From Flavobacterium sp. WC2421 (GTDB lineage Bacteria > Bacteroidota > Bacteroidia > Flavobacteriales > Flavobacteriaceae), in assembly GCF_040822115.1 (NCBI RefSeq), contig NZ_CP162004.1:3395001-3459000 (forward strand): 64,000 nt of DNA, given 5' to 3'. This document shows positions 18,569-27,371 of the stretch, one piece after another. The position numbers were made by a program, and so were the translations under genes. How positions within the stretch are numbered: the first letter of the stretch is position 1; the number at the start of each line of letters is the position of its first letter. The notes beneath the pieces were generated by a model. It was not told the origin of the DNA, made no database searches, and was given only the letters and a program-made list of their open reading frames with translations.

Positions 18569-19039
18569 TTATTCTATTTCACAACTAGGAAAATGGACAA
18601 TAGGAAAGTTACAAGAGTTCGCAATGAAACATAATTCGTTGGCTTTTTTATGTAAAGTTAATGCTTCCGCAATCTTTTCTGGTTGCCTAATAGCAACTTT
18701 AGGATAAAGACGAACTTCAATAAAACGACCACTACCATCTTCAGTAACTTCAAGTGTTGCCTCAGCAGCATCTGTATAGGAAATAACTTCTATTCCTTCT
18801 TTCCCACAAACGTACAAATACGACATCATATGGCACGAAATTATACTACTTAATAACAAGTCTTCGGGATTATACAAAGTTGGATCTCCTTTAAAAGCTT
18901 TGGCAGCTGAAACACTTAAAATAGGCTTACCTTCAATTGCGATAGTATGACTTTTACTGTACGTCTTGACTATCGAAATTTCCCGATTTAAAATCGAAGA
19001 CCATGTTACTTTTGCTTTAAATAAATGTTTAAATCCCAT
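18569..19039 (-). CDS. OsmC family protein
   Basis: A 156-residue OsmC/Ohr-family protein. The family's paired cysteines are visible: the first in SSIISCHMMSYLYVC (helix 2) and the second in NELCFIANSC near the C-terminus. OsmC proteins are cytosolic, dimeric, thiol-dependent peroxidases for organic hydroperoxides. The N-terminal KAKVTWSSILNREISIVKTYSKSHTIAIEGKPIL-type beta region fits the subgroup of OsmC-like proteins found in Flavobacteriia. It is monocistronic and divergent from an EamA exporter. Confidence 0.82.
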   Translation of the reverse strand: MGFKHLFKAKVTWSSILNREISIVKTYSKSHTIAIEGKPILSVSAAKAFKGDPTLYNPEDLLLSSIISCHMMSYLYVCGKEGIEVISYTDAAEATLEVTEDGSGRFIEVRLYPKVAIRQPEKIAEALTLHKKANELCFIANSCNFPIVHFPSCEIE

Positions 19040-19053
19040 TCTTTTTTTTATTT

Positions 19054-19082
19054 CAAAAGTAATTAAAACTGTCTAACAGTTT
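19054..19082 (-). promoter_or_regulatory. osmC-like gene promoter with inverted repeat at -33
   Basis: On the minus strand a perfect -7 box TACTTTTG (19054-19061) precedes the OsmC start by 14 bp. The inverted repeat AAACTGT-CTA-ACAGTTT (19066-19082) occupies the place of the -33 element, a good position for a repressor or activator. The regulator is unknown. Confidence 0.5.
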
Positions 19083-19162
19083 AACCACATTTAGTATACA
19101 ATTACAAAATCATTTGATGCATAAATTTTGTAGTTTTACGAACCTAAATCTACAATCAAAAA

Positions 19163-20026
19163 GTGAAAAATAAATTACTCAATATTCCTCCAATTCCAGC
19201 TGTTCTTTTCGCTATAATAAGTGTTCAGTCTGGTGCTGCTATAGCAAAAACTCTTTTCCCTTCTATCGGTGCCGCAGGCACTGCTTCGCTAAGAATTGGT
19301 ATATCAGCAATCATTCTTTTTGCTGTTTACAGACCCAATTTATTCAAAATCACTCCCAATCAATGGAAAATTGTAATTCCATATGGTTTGTCATTGGGTG
19401 CCATGAATTTAATCTTTTATCTCGCTATTGAGAGAATCCCAATTGGACTTGCAGTAACACTAGAGTTTATTGGCCCTTTAGTAGTAGCAGTAATGGGTTC
19501 AAAGCGATTATTAGATTATTTATGGGTTCTACTTGCTGCCGCAGGAATTGTTTTAATAGCACCTTGGTCTGATAATGGAATTGATCTTTTAGGTGTACTC
19601 TTTGCGCTATTGGCTGGTGCGCTTTGGGCAGCTTACATCGTTTTGGGTGGAAAAATTTCGAAAATAATGAAAGGTGGAGAAGCTGTAGCCACAGGAATGC
19701 TATTTGCTTCGATATTAATAGTTCCTTTTGGAATTTTAGGAAACGGCTTAAATAATCTCACTCCTACTTTCCTTTATTTAGGGATAGCATTAGCTCTTTT
19801 GTCAAGTGCAATTCCTTTTACATTGGAGATGAAAGCTCTTGGTCAACTTCCTGCCAGAACATTTAGTATATTAATGAGTCTAGAACCTGCAGCAGCCTCT
19901 ATTTGTGCACTTGTATTTTTACAAGAGCACCTCACTTTTAATGAAGTTTTAGCCGTAATTTTTGTCGTAATAGCTTCCGTTGGATCAACAATTACTTCAA
20001 AAAAAACAACTCCTAAAATTGATTGA
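19163..20026 (+). CDS. EamA/RhtA-like drug/metabolite transporter
   Basis: A 287-residue protein starting at GTG 19163, with ten predicted transmembrane helices arranged as two EamA repeats (about 5-135 and 145-280). The sequence AVLFAIISVQSGAAIAKTLFPSIGAAGTASLRIG resembles the RhtA threonine/homoserine exporter subfamily, as does the second repeat ending SILMSLEPAAASICALVFLQEHLT. It likely exports a small metabolite or amino acid across the inner membrane. It is divergent from the OsmC-like gene. Confidence 0.82.
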   Translation: MKNKLLNIPPIPAVLFAIISVQSGAAIAKTLFPSIGAAGTASLRIGISAIILFAVYRPNLFKITPNQWKIVIPYGLSLGAMNLIFYLAIERIPIGLAVTLEFIGPLVVAVMGSKRLLDYLWVLLAAAGIVLIAPWSDNGIDLLGVLFALLAGALWAAYIVLGGKISKIMKGGEAVATGMLFASILIVPFGILGNGLNNLTPTFLYLGIALALLSSAIPFTLEMKALGQLPARTFSILMSLEPAAASICALVFLQEHLTFNEVLAVIFVVIASVGSTITSKKTTPKID

Positions 20027-20065
20027 AATTATAAATAGTTCCATTATATGGATCTCAAGTTTATA

Positions 20066-20266
20066 TCAAGTTAAGTGATAAAATTTATTGATCAAGTAAC
20101 GCAACAGTAAAAATAATAAACTTGCCACAACCGCAAATGCCAGGATAAAACTAAACAGATTTATAACAATATTAGGGATAAACTTCAGTTTGGGATGGGT
20201 GTAATATGGCTCACGATGTAATCTTTCGTGGATGCTTTTATTTACTATTTTAATTTTCTTTTTGAT
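20066..20266 (-). pseudogene. Small membrane protein remnant or gene with non-ATG start
   Basis: The minus strand has an open frame of 66 codons that reads like a real protein: a basic N-terminus (IKKKIKIVNKSIHERLH), EPYYTHPKLKFIP, and one transmembrane helix (IVINLFSFILAFAVVASLLF) ending LLRYLINKFYHLT. No ATG, GTG or TTG precedes it before the upstream stop at about 20309. The likely original start is an ATC codon at 20264-20266. Either the start was lost by mutation or a rare start is used. I recognise no named family. It lies in the otherwise empty 375-bp gap between the EamA and DUF6268 genes. Confidence 0.4.
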
Positions 20267-20401
20267 ACTGTTACCTTTTGAGTTATTACTATAATAAATT
20301 CTAACGTTTCAAAGCTATTCCTATTTTACTCTAAATTACTCAATTAATTTAAAATAAAGGAGTTAAAAAATAAAAATAAAAAAAAATACTATATTTAGAG
20401 A

Positions 20402-21307
20402 ATGAAAATAAAATTACTAACCCTGTTATTTTTAATACTTCCTCTCTTAAGTAATTCTCAAGAATATGTCGATTTGATAAATGTCAATTATGGAGAATCT
20501 GGAAACACTTCTTTTGAAAATAGTTCCGAAAACACAACTATTTCAACCTTTAGAGCAAGTACATTATTTCCTTTAGTTCTAAACGATAAATATGCAGTTA
20601 TTACAGGAGCCGACTTTAATAAACAATCCTTACAATTATTTCCCAATACAGAATATAATCATTTATATACTACCCGATTAAAATTAGGAATGAAAGTAAA
20701 ATATTCTGAACATTGGAGTACTACTTATGTATTTCTTCCAAAATTAGCCTCAGATTATACTAACATAGATAAAAATGATTTTTATCTTGGAGGTGCAGTG
20801 GTATTTAAATATAAGAAAAGTAATACTCTTAATTATCGTTTTGGTTTATATAGTAGTACCGAAGCATTTGGATTGTATTTTTCCCCTTTAATTGGAATCT
20901 ATTATAAAAGTCCTAATTCCCTTTTTGAATTAAACGTATCTTTCCCTGGTGATTTTGATGTGAATTATAGCATTGCTAAAAACACAAAAATAGGAATTGA
21001 TTATTTTGGTAATTCTGAAAGTTTTAGACTTTCGAAAGAGAAACTAAATCCAAATTATGTACAAAACAACTCTTTAGAATTTTCGTCATATATTCAAAAC
21101 AACTCCATAAATAAAAATTTATTATTACGCTTTAAACTAGGGTTTTCAAATAACAATTATGAAGTTTATCCTGTAAATCAAAAAATTGATTTAGGAATTT
21201 CATCTTTACGATTTGGAGACGACAGAACTCAAATGAACTCTAATTTATCAAATAGTCTTTTTTTTAAGGTTGAAGCCATATACCGTTTTTATATTGTTCC
21301 TAATTAA
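20402..21307 (+). CDS. DUF6268-type outer-membrane beta-barrel protein
   Basis: A 301-residue protein with a signal peptide (MKIKLLTLLFLILPLLSNSQ). The barrel-like body has strands such as YAVITGADFNKQSLQLFP, LGMKVKYSEHWSTTYVFLPKLASDY and FFKVEAIYRFYIVPN at the C-terminus. This pattern and length match the DUF6268 proteins of Flavobacteriia. Function is unknown. A near-consensus -7 box (TATATTTA) lies only about 6 bp upstream of the ATG, so the mRNA may have almost no leader. Confidence 0.65.
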   Translation: MKIKLLTLLFLILPLLSNSQEYVDLINVNYGESGNTSFENSSENTTISTFRASTLFPLVLNDKYAVITGADFNKQSLQLFPNTEYNHLYTTRLKLGMKVKYSEHWSTTYVFLPKLASDYTNIDKNDFYLGGAVVFKYKKSNTLNYRFGLYSSTEAFGLYFSPLIGIYYKSPNSLFELNVSFPGDFDVNYSIAKNTKIGIDYFGNSESFRLSKEKLNPNYVQNNSLEFSSYIQNNSINKNLLLRFKLGFSNNNYEVYPVNQKIDLGISSLRFGDDRTQMNSNLSNSLFFKVEAIYRFYIVPN

Positions 21308-21322
21308 TTTAAAAAACATAAA

Positions 21323-21354
21323 AAAAACCGTCTCATTTCAATAAAAAAGACGGT
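21323..21354. terminator. Bidirectional terminator
   Basis: AAACCGTCT / AGACGGTTT pair over 9 bp between the two convergent genes, with flanking A and T tracts. Confidence 0.8.
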
Positions 21355-21376
21355 TTGTTATAGATATAATAATTAA

Positions 21377-22096
21377 TTACTCTACTAATTTATAATAAAA
21401 CATTTCAGGTGCTCCCACTACTCCAGCGTCCATCATTACTTTTTTCTTAGCCTCAGAAGTTATAGCCGCTTTAGCTTTTTTCATATCAGAAATTGCAAAA
21501 ACTAAAGTTACCATATTAGGATCATCAACACTACGAGCCATTCCTCTATCTATAAGCCCTTCTTCCATTCTTTTTGCTGTCCCTTCTGCATCATACACTT
21601 TGAGCCATGCATCAAAATCTTTTACTTTATGAGTGACCATTAGTCGATCTTTGATGTTTATTTTTGAATCATCATTTCGAATTACATTGTAAAAAGAAAA
21701 AGTAGGAACACCCATTACACCCGCTTTTTTCATCGCATCCTTAAGACTTGGCAGTGTACTAAATTCCTTTGCTTTTTTTATGTCATTCATTTTATCAATG
21801 ACAATAACCATATTTTCATTTTCCATTCCTCTTCCTATCACAAAGTGGGTGATTCCATAACTTTGTCTTATTGAATCATGGGCATTATAGGCTAATAACC
21901 ACTTATCATAATTGACTACTTTGTGCTTTATTACAATTACATCAAAAGGGGTAAATACTGGAGCCTCTGGCATAACAGGTTCCTCCATTTTTTTTGGTTC
22001 TTCTACTTTTTCTGTTTTATTGTTCTTACAAGATAAAACTGTAACCATAAAAACTAATATTAAAAGGGGCTTCAAAAATTTTTTAATGTGTTCCAT
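21377..22096 (-). CDS. Lipoprotein with two internally repeated domains, function unknown
   Basis: A 239-residue protein with a lipoprotein signal (FMVTVLSC, Cys about 23), then a charged Glu/Lys/Pro linker. Two homologous halves of about 85 residues follow (about 52-140 and 148-238). Each has V-x-HKV-x-(N/D)(Y/F)D-x-WL-x-Y, a GRGM/DRGM turn, an AKEF/AKAA helix and a terminal AGV(M/V)G-x-P-x-(F/M)-x-(F/Y)Y motif. The fold resembles ferredoxin-like ABM/EthD-type domains, so a heme- or small-ligand-binding dimer-in-one-chain is possible. That is inference; no catalytic residue is evident. Confidence 0.6.
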   Translation of the reverse strand: MEHIKKFLKPLLILVFMVTVLSCKNNKTEKVEEPKKMEEPVMPEAPVFTPFDVIVIKHKVVNYDKWLLAYNAHDSIRQSYGITHFVIGRGMENENMVIVIDKMNDIKKAKEFSTLPSLKDAMKKAGVMGVPTFSFYNVIRNDDSKINIKDRLMVTHKVKDFDAWLKVYDAEGTAKRMEEGLIDRGMARSVDDPNMVTLVFAISDMKKAKAAITSEAKKKVMMDAGVVGAPEMFYYKLVE

Positions 22097-22282
22097 AGTA
22101 CTATATATTTTAGTTGTTTATTATATAAATATAATGAAAAATACTGATAATCAGACATTTATATTTTCAATAAATTCAAAAAACTGTGTAGTAAAAAACG
22201 TACCCAACTAAAATTTTGATAGGTAATTGTCACATATAAAGCGTATAGATTACTATTTTCAAAAAAACTTCTCCATACATTT

Positions 22283-22330
22283 AAACAAAGAAACCGGTTC
22301 GCTTTTTAAAACGAATCGGTTTCTTTGTTT
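22283..22330 (-). terminator. Strong terminator downstream of the M1 peptidase gene
   Basis: A 19-bp stem, AAACAAAGAAACCGGTTCG paired with CGAATCGGTTTCTTTGTTT (one G-T pair), lies about 55 bp after the minus-strand stop. The remaining 200 bp up to the lipoprotein start show no gene. Confidence 0.75.
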
Positions 22331-22385
22331 ACTCTTATTCCCTTTTTTAAAATATAAGGAACAATTATATTCTAATGAATTTAAA

Positions 22386-24263
22386 TTATTTAGAGGCCCA
22401 ACTATTATCTGAAGGTGTAGCATCCATAAAAAGTCCCCCATCAATTGTTATTGCCTTTATTTTCTTTGAGCCTTTTAGGTTAATCGTTGTCATTTTTTGA
22501 TTTGCTTCCCAAATAGCTGGCGTCTCATGTATCGTTTCTTTGGTTCCATCAGTATAACTAATTACTACATCAAACGGAATTGCAAATCCACCTTCATTTT
22601 TTATTTCAACTGACTGTTTTGTGGTATTCACATTTGCAATAGCAAGATCAATATAATTATTAGTAAAAAACCAGTTATTAAAAAACCAATTTAGATCTTT
22701 ACCTGAGTTCGTATTCACTGAGTTGAAATAATCCCATGGAATAGGATGTTTCCCATGCCAATCTTCCATATAAGCATGTAGCACTTTTTTAAATAATTCA
22801 TCACCTAATAAATCTTTCAAAGCTAGGTAAGAAAGTGATGCTTTACCATAGGAATTATTTCCATAACCAGACCCTGAAAGTTGAGATGACATAGAGATAA
22901 TAGGTTGATCCTCTTCAGTAGATTTATCGTTAATATAGCGATTGACTCTAAACTGCTTATAAAACTTATCTGCTGCTGCTTTCCCGTGCTCTGAAATACC
23001 TATCAAATATTCTAATGTTGTAGCCCAACCTTCATCCATGAAAGCATAACGAGTTTCATTAATTCCCATATAAAAAGGAAAATAAGTATGCGCTATTTCG
23101 TGATCTTGTACTAATTGTGCAAAAACAGGATCTCCAGTTTGAGAATCATTGACCATCATTGGATATTCCATATCAGCAAATCCTTGAAAAGCAGTCATTT
23201 TTGAAAACGGATAAGGTACCCCAGGCCAGTTATTAGAAAACCATCCCAAAGCATAATTGGTGTTTTTTACTGAGTTTATAAAATCGGTTCCTTTCACATC
23301 ATAAGCTGCTTGTGTACTCACACGACGTTTGGTCTTATTATCCACAATTACACTTGCTGCATCCCATAGATAGTGATTACTTAAACCAAAACACACATCC
23401 GAAATAGCATTGGCTTCAAACTTCCAAGTATTCCAATCATTTTGTAAAGTAACTTTTCCTTCTTTCATTTCCTGTTCGTTTGCAATATGAATAACTGCAT
23501 CCGAAGTATACGATTCTTTTAAACGGGATGAAAATTTAGGTTGTAACACCTCTTCAGGATTTAATAGATCGCCTGTAGCATAAACAACGTAGTTTTTGGG
23601 CGCTTTGATCGAAAAACTGTAGTCATTAAAGTCATTATAAAATTCTTGACCGTCTGTATGTGGTAATCTATCCCAACCATTGTAATCATCATAAACAGAT
23701 ACTCTAGGATAACTATAAGCTACATAAAATGTAGTTTCATCAATTTGACCTTCACGCCCACTTTCTTTAGACAAAGGATAATTCCAATCAATATCTAACG
23801 TAGCTTTACTATTTGGTGCTAATCCTTTTTTAAGTTTAACGTTCCCAACTGTACCCCAATTTTTTGCGTTTTCATTGTAGACTTCGCCATCTATTTTAAA
23901 AGAAGTGATAGTTAATCCCGCTGATAAAAAGTCAGGACTTACCTCACCTCCTCTAGGAGCAGTAGGCTTATGCAAGTTATTCACAAAACGAATCACTAGG
24001 GTTTTCAAAGTATCCTTACTGTTGTTTTCATAAACTATACTTTCTGTACCATGAACCATTTTAGAAGTAGGATCTACACTAATTTCCATAGTATATTTTC
24101 CGCGGTTTTGCCAGTAATTATCTCCTGGTTTTCCGATTTTGGAACGAGTTCCCTTAGCATAAGCTTCTTTTATATTTCGCGGAGTGTAGAGCTCCTGAGC
24201 TGAACTATTTTGTGCAAAAAATGCAATTGTAAACAGTAGTAATAAAATTGATTTTTCTTTCAT
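22386..24263 (-). CDS. M1 family metallopeptidase (aminopeptidase), secreted
   Basis: The start at 24263 (MKEKSILLLLFTIAFFAQNSSAQ) gives a signal peptide and 625 residues; the longer frame to 24329 adds 22 non-signal residues. The zinc site is complete: His388, Glu389 and His392 in HEIAH, with Glu411 in MDEGWAT, the exact HExxH-18-E spacing. A GAMEN-like exopeptidase motif is replaced by FADMEYPMMV. An N-terminal beta-saddle domain precedes the catalytic domain, and a small beta domain follows from about 545. It probably trims peptides in the periplasm or at the cell surface. It is a single-gene unit. Confidence 0.9.
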   Translation of the reverse strand: MKEKSILLLLFTIAFFAQNSSAQELYTPRNIKEAYAKGTRSKIGKPGDNYWQNRGKYTMEISVDPTSKMVHGTESIVYENNSKDTLKTLVIRFVNNLHKPTAPRGGEVSPDFLSAGLTITSFKIDGEVYNENAKNWGTVGNVKLKKGLAPNSKATLDIDWNYPLSKESGREGQIDETTFYVAYSYPRVSVYDDYNGWDRLPHTDGQEFYNDFNDYSFSIKAPKNYVVYATGDLLNPEEVLQPKFSSRLKESYTSDAVIHIANEQEMKEGKVTLQNDWNTWKFEANAISDVCFGLSNHYLWDAASVIVDNKTKRRVSTQAAYDVKGTDFINSVKNTNYALGWFSNNWPGVPYPFSKMTAFQGFADMEYPMMVNDSQTGDPVFAQLVQDHEIAHTYFPFYMGINETRYAFMDEGWATTLEYLIGISEHGKAAADKFYKQFRVNRYINDKSTEEDQPIISMSSQLSGSGYGNNSYGKASLSYLALKDLLGDELFKKVLHAYMEDWHGKHPIPWDYFNSVNTNSGKDLNWFFNNWFFTNNYIDLAIANVNTTKQSVEIKNEGGFAIPFDVVISYTDGTKETIHETPAIWEANQKMTTINLKGSKKIKAITIDGGLFMDATPSDNSWASK

Positions 24264-24375
24264 AAATAATTTTTTAAAAATAAATACTAATGTACCATTA
24301 GTAGCAATACCTTCAAGATTGTAACACAAAATAATTGAAAATAAAAAAGAATTTATTTAGGAGAATTTATACCAT

Positions 24376-24407
24376 AAAAAAACCGCCTAATCATAAAAAT
24401 TAGGCGG
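24376..24407 (-). terminator. Terminator after the GapN-type gene
   Basis: CCGCCTAAT / ATTAGGCGG pair around CATAAAA. On the minus strand the stem is followed by a T7 tract. It begins about 20 bp after the stop. Confidence 0.85.
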
Positions 24408-24428
24408 CTATAATGGGCACTGAATGAT

Positions 24429-26009
24429 TTATAAAATATAATCGGTAGTGATAAAATTAGATTGATCACTATTTAATAACGCTTGTAATATTTCGTTGTT
24501 ATACTCATTGTCTTTTGAAGCAACAAAGGTTCTAATCGAGAAAGAACGTAAAGCATCATGAATACTCAATGTTCCTACAGCCGAGTCTTTTCGTCCTGTA
24601 AAAGGGTAAATATCCGGTCCTCTTTGACAAGAACTGTTTAAATTGACACGACACACTAAATTGACTAAAGTATCGATTAGTGGAGCTAGTGTTTTAATGT
24701 CTTTCCCAAACAAACTTACTTGTTGTCCATAATTAGACTCTGCCATATCGTTTAATGGTTCTTGAATGTCTTTGAAGGTTAAAATAGGCACTACTGGGCC
24801 AAATTGTTCTTCGTGATACACACGCATGTCCTTATTTATTGGAAACAGAACAGCAGGAAAAATATAATTTGGAGCATGTTCTCCCCCTTTTGCGTTAATC
24901 ACTTTTGCTCCTTTACTAGTTGCATCATCAATTAATTCCTGAATGTATGCTGGCTTTTCTTTTTCTGGTAATGGAGTTAATGAAACCCCTTTTTCCCATG
25001 GGTTACCAAATGGAATTGCATCCACTCTAGCTGCAAAACGGGCATTAAATTCATCGGCGATAGCTTCATGAACATATAAAATTTTCAAAGCTGTACAACG
25101 TTGTCCATTAAATGACAATGATCCCGCAATGCATTCTTGGATTGCCAAATCTAAATCGGCATCTGGTAAAATGATCGCTGGATTTTTGGCTTCCAAGCCT
25201 AAGATTAAACGTAGTCTGTTCTTATTAGGATGTTGATCCTGTAAAGCAATGGCCGATTTACTATTCCCTATCAAAGCCAACACAGCCACTTTTCCCGATT
25301 TCATAATTGGAGAAGCCACTTCACGACCTCTACCATAAACAATATTAATTACACCAGCTGGAAAGCTATTTCTAAATGCTTCCAACAAAGGAGAAATTAA
25401 TAGAACTCCATGTTTTGCAGGTTTAAATACTACTGTATTTCCCATAATTAAAGCAGGGATAAGCAATGAAAAAGTTTCGTTTAAAGGATAATTATAAGGC
25501 CCAAGACACAAAACTACTCCAAGTGGTCCACGGCGTACCATGGCATTTACTCCTTGACTTTTAGTAAAACGAGCACTATTCCTATCTAATTGTTTATAGT
25601 CTTCTATAGTATCATAAATGTACTCTACAGTTCTATCAAACTCTTTTTGAGAGTCACCTAGCGTTTTTCCTATTTCCCACATCAAATATTTCACAACCGC
25701 TTCACGGGTAGTTTCCATTTGAGTTACAAAACGAGTCATACATTTAATTCGATCTGAAACTTTCATTGTAGGCCATAATCCTTGACCGTTATTGTAAGCG
25801 GCATCGGCAGCATCAACAGCTTCCAATCCTTCTTTTTCTCCCATAAATGGAATTGACCCTAATATAGTTGGCGCATATTCTTCAGTGGATGAAATAGTTG
25901 AAAATACTGGAGAAGTTTGACCTTCCCAATTTTTCAATTCTCCATTTACTAGATATGTATCTTGATTAAGAAGCTCTTTAATCTGAAATTCTTCTGGTAT
26001 AAAATTCAT
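24429..26009 (-). CDS. gapN: NADP-dependent glyceraldehyde-3-phosphate dehydrogenase (GapN-type aldehyde dehydrogenase)
   Basis: A 526-residue aldehyde dehydrogenase superfamily enzyme. The catalytic cysteine Cys305 lies in [10 protein letters not shown], and the general-base Glu273 in [13 protein letters not shown](P)-binding features include [11 protein letters not shown] and [10 protein letters not shown]. The QRCTALK motif and the arginine-rich C-terminal part ([20 protein letters not shown]) are typical of GapN, which oxidises glyceraldehyde 3-phosphate to 3-phosphoglycerate and makes NADPH without substrate-level phosphorylation. Other aldehyde substrates cannot be excluded. It is separated from the upstream rhodanese gene by its own terminator and is likely monocistronic. 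Confidence 0.82.
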   Translation of the reverse strand: MNFIPEEFQIKELLNQDTYLVNGELKNWEGQTSPVFSTISSTEEYAPTILGSIPFMGEKEGLEAVDAADAAYNNGQGLWPTMKVSDRIKCMTRFVTQMETTREAVVKYLMWEIGKTLGDSQKEFDRTVEYIYDTIEDYKQLDRNSARFTKSQGVNAMVRRGPLGVVLCLGPYNYPLNETFSLLIPALIMGNTVVFKPAKHGVLLISPLLEAFRNSFPAGVINIVYGRGREVASPIMKSGKVAVLALIGNSKSAIALQDQHPNKNRLRLILGLEAKNPAIILPDADLDLAIQECIAGSLSFNGQRCTALKILYVHEAIADEFNARFAARVDAIPFGNPWEKGVSLTPLPEKEKPAYIQELIDDATSKGAKVINAKGGEHAPNYIFPAVLFPINKDMRVYHEEQFGPVVPILTFKDIQEPLNDMAESNYGQQVSLFGKDIKTLAPLIDTLVNLVCRVNLNSSCQRGPDIYPFTGRKDSAVGTLSIHDALRSFSIRTFVASKDNEYNNEILQALLNSDQSNFITTDYIL

Positions 26010-26035
26010 TTTTTTAGTTTTTATTAGTAATAATT

Positions 26036-26058
26036 AAAAAAGAGGCCAAAGCCTCTCT
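26036..26058 (-). terminator. Terminator after the rhodanese gene
   Basis: On the minus strand GAGAGGC-TTTG-GCCTCTTTTTT is a short stem with a T tract, located directly after the rhodanese stop. Confidence 0.75.
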
Positions 26059-26062
26059 AAAA

Positions 26063-26374
26063 TTATGGCGAAACGATATCTCCGTTCCATGCCAATATTC
26101 CTCCTGTTAAATTATAGGCATTTTCAATACCTAATTCATTCATAATCTCGCAGGCTTTTGCACTTCTTGCTCCAGAACGACAATAAACATAATAGTTTTT
26201 ACTTTTATCTAATGCTTCAATGTCATTAATAAAAGCTTGACCTTGATGGATGTCAATATTTATGGCATTTTCTATTATACCATCATTACATTCATCCTCA
26301 GTTCTTACGTCTAGTATCACTGCATTTTCATCCCCTTCAAGTTGAGAAATCCAATCTTGTTGTGTTAAATTCAT
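26063..26374 (-). CDS. Single-domain rhodanese
   Basis: A 103-residue protein that is one rhodanese domain. VILDVRTEDECNDGIIENAINIDI is the conserved start, and the active-site loop YCRSGARS holds Cys65, which carries the persulfide. There is no signal peptide, so it acts in the cytosol as a sulfurtransferase. It is divergent from the Crp/Fnr gene and lies at the edge of the sulfide/persulfide cluster, so a role in handling sulfane sulfur is plausible. I see no copy of the cluster's GTRAY-N4-GTYAC palindrome upstream of it. Confidence 0.85.
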   Translation of the reverse strand: MNLTQQDWISQLEGDENAVILDVRTEDECNDGIIENAINIDIHQGQAFINDIEALDKSKNYYVYCRSGARSAKACEIMNELGIENAYNLTGGILAWNGDIVSP

Positions 26375-26670
26375 GTTGCTCTTTTTTGTAAAAATACAAT
26401 GTTTTTTGCTAACTAAAAACTAACAAAATGTGAATTAAATAATAATTCATAGAAAACGTTTTCGCGACTATTTAATAATCAGACATTTACGTAAATTACT
26501 ATTTATTTTCAAAAAAAGCCTAGTAAATCTATGGGTAAATTGAAAAAACTACAACAGCAAATTTTAAAAAACAAAAAAAACAATCCTCTAAAAGCCTTCT
26601 CTATTCATGTTCATTTTTTAATGTACTTTTACAATAGTCAATTCAAGCCGATTCATAAAACAACTACAAA

Positions 26671-27297
26671 ATGCACGATTCTTTAAAAAACACTTTTCCT
26701 TCTTTTTCTAATGAATTAATTCAAGAAATTGAGAAGAATGCCATACATCAGTCCTATAAGGCAGGAGACGTCATCATGCGAACAGGACAATATATTAATA
26801 ATACCATTTTACTGACTAAAGGACAAATTAAGATTTATCGTGAGGGAGAAAATGGCGGGGAATTTTTCATGTATTATTTGCAACCTGGCCAAGCTTGCGC
26901 TGTATCTATGATATGTGCCACCAAAAGTCAAACCAGCCAGATCATGGCTAAAGCGATTGAAGATGTTGAACTGATTATGATACCGCTTGCACTAATGGAG
27001 AAATGGATGATGGAACACCGTAGCTGGTATGAGTTTGTTATTTTTACCTATCGCACAAGATTTGAAGAAGTATTAGAAGTAGTTGACAGTATTGCTTTTA
27101 GAGCGATGGATGAACGTTTAGAGTTTTATTTAAAAAGACATGCTGATGCATGTGGCTGTAAAGATTTAAAATTATCACATCAAGAAATTGGAACTGAACT
27201 TAATACTTCAAGAGAAGTTATTTCACGTTTGCTCAAAAAAATGGAGCAAAGAGGATTGGTAAAATTACATCGTAATCATATTGAACTTTTAACCTAA
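26671..27297 (+). CDS. Crp/Fnr family transcriptional regulator
   Basis: A 208-residue Crp/Fnr protein. An N-terminal cyclic-nucleotide-binding-type beta roll (about 15-105, including TGQYINNTILLTKGQIKIY) is followed by a dimerisation helix (about 110-155) and a winged helix-turn-helix (about 160-205). The recognition helix is TSREVISRLLKKMEQRGLV. There is no N-terminal cysteine cluster for a [4Fe-4S] centre, so it is not a classical FNR. It does have Cys76 and Cys82 in the effector domain and Cys161/Cys163 just before the HTH, which could sense sulfane sulfur (inference). It sits beside the sulfide genes whose promoters share a palindrome. Its own upstream region lacks that palindrome. Confidence 0.9.
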   Translation: MHDSLKNTFPSFSNELIQEIEKNAIHQSYKAGDVIMRTGQYINNTILLTKGQIKIYREGENGGEFFMYYLQPGQACAVSMICATKSQTSQIMAKAIEDVELIMIPLALMEKWMMEHRSWYEFVIFTYRTRFEEVLEVVDSIAFRAMDERLEFYLKRHADACGCKDLKLSHQEIGTELNTSREVISRLLKKMEQRGLVKLHRNHIELLT

Positions 27298-27311
27298 AAA
27301 AATCACTCAAT

Positions 27312-27355
27312 GTGATAAATGTTACTGTTCACAATAAAAATACAAACCACCTTTG
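27312..27355 (+). promoter_or_regulatory. Crp/Fnr-type operator (site A) and -7 box of the TSUP gene
   Basis: The palindrome GTGAT-AAAT-GTTAC (27312-27325) is followed by the -7 box CACCTTTG (27348-27355), one mismatch from TAnnTTTG. The operator centre is 36.5 bp upstream of the last base of the box, as at the three other sites. That matches class II activation near -42. Confidence 0.75.
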
Positions 27356-27371
27356 CAATAAAAATTCATAG

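Noticed and set aside
22218..22232. GGTAATTGTCAC as a possible fifth copy of the GTRAY-N4-GTYAC operator
   Set aside because: Spacing between half-sites is wrong and no -7 box lies 36.5 bp away on either strand.
26485..26496. Perfect palindrome ATTTACGTAAAT in the rhodanese-crp gap
   Set aside because: Short, AT-rich and not placed at a recognisable promoter; likely chance.
26531..26686. 51-codon ORF MGKLKKLQQQ… just upstream of and overlapping the Crp/Fnr start
   Set aside because: Composition is lysine/asparagine-rich like AT-rich noncoding DNA, it overlaps the regulator's start out of frame, and there is no homologous-looking segment.
26671..27297. Classical oxygen-sensing FNR
   Set aside because: No N-terminal cysteine cluster for a [4Fe-4S] centre.
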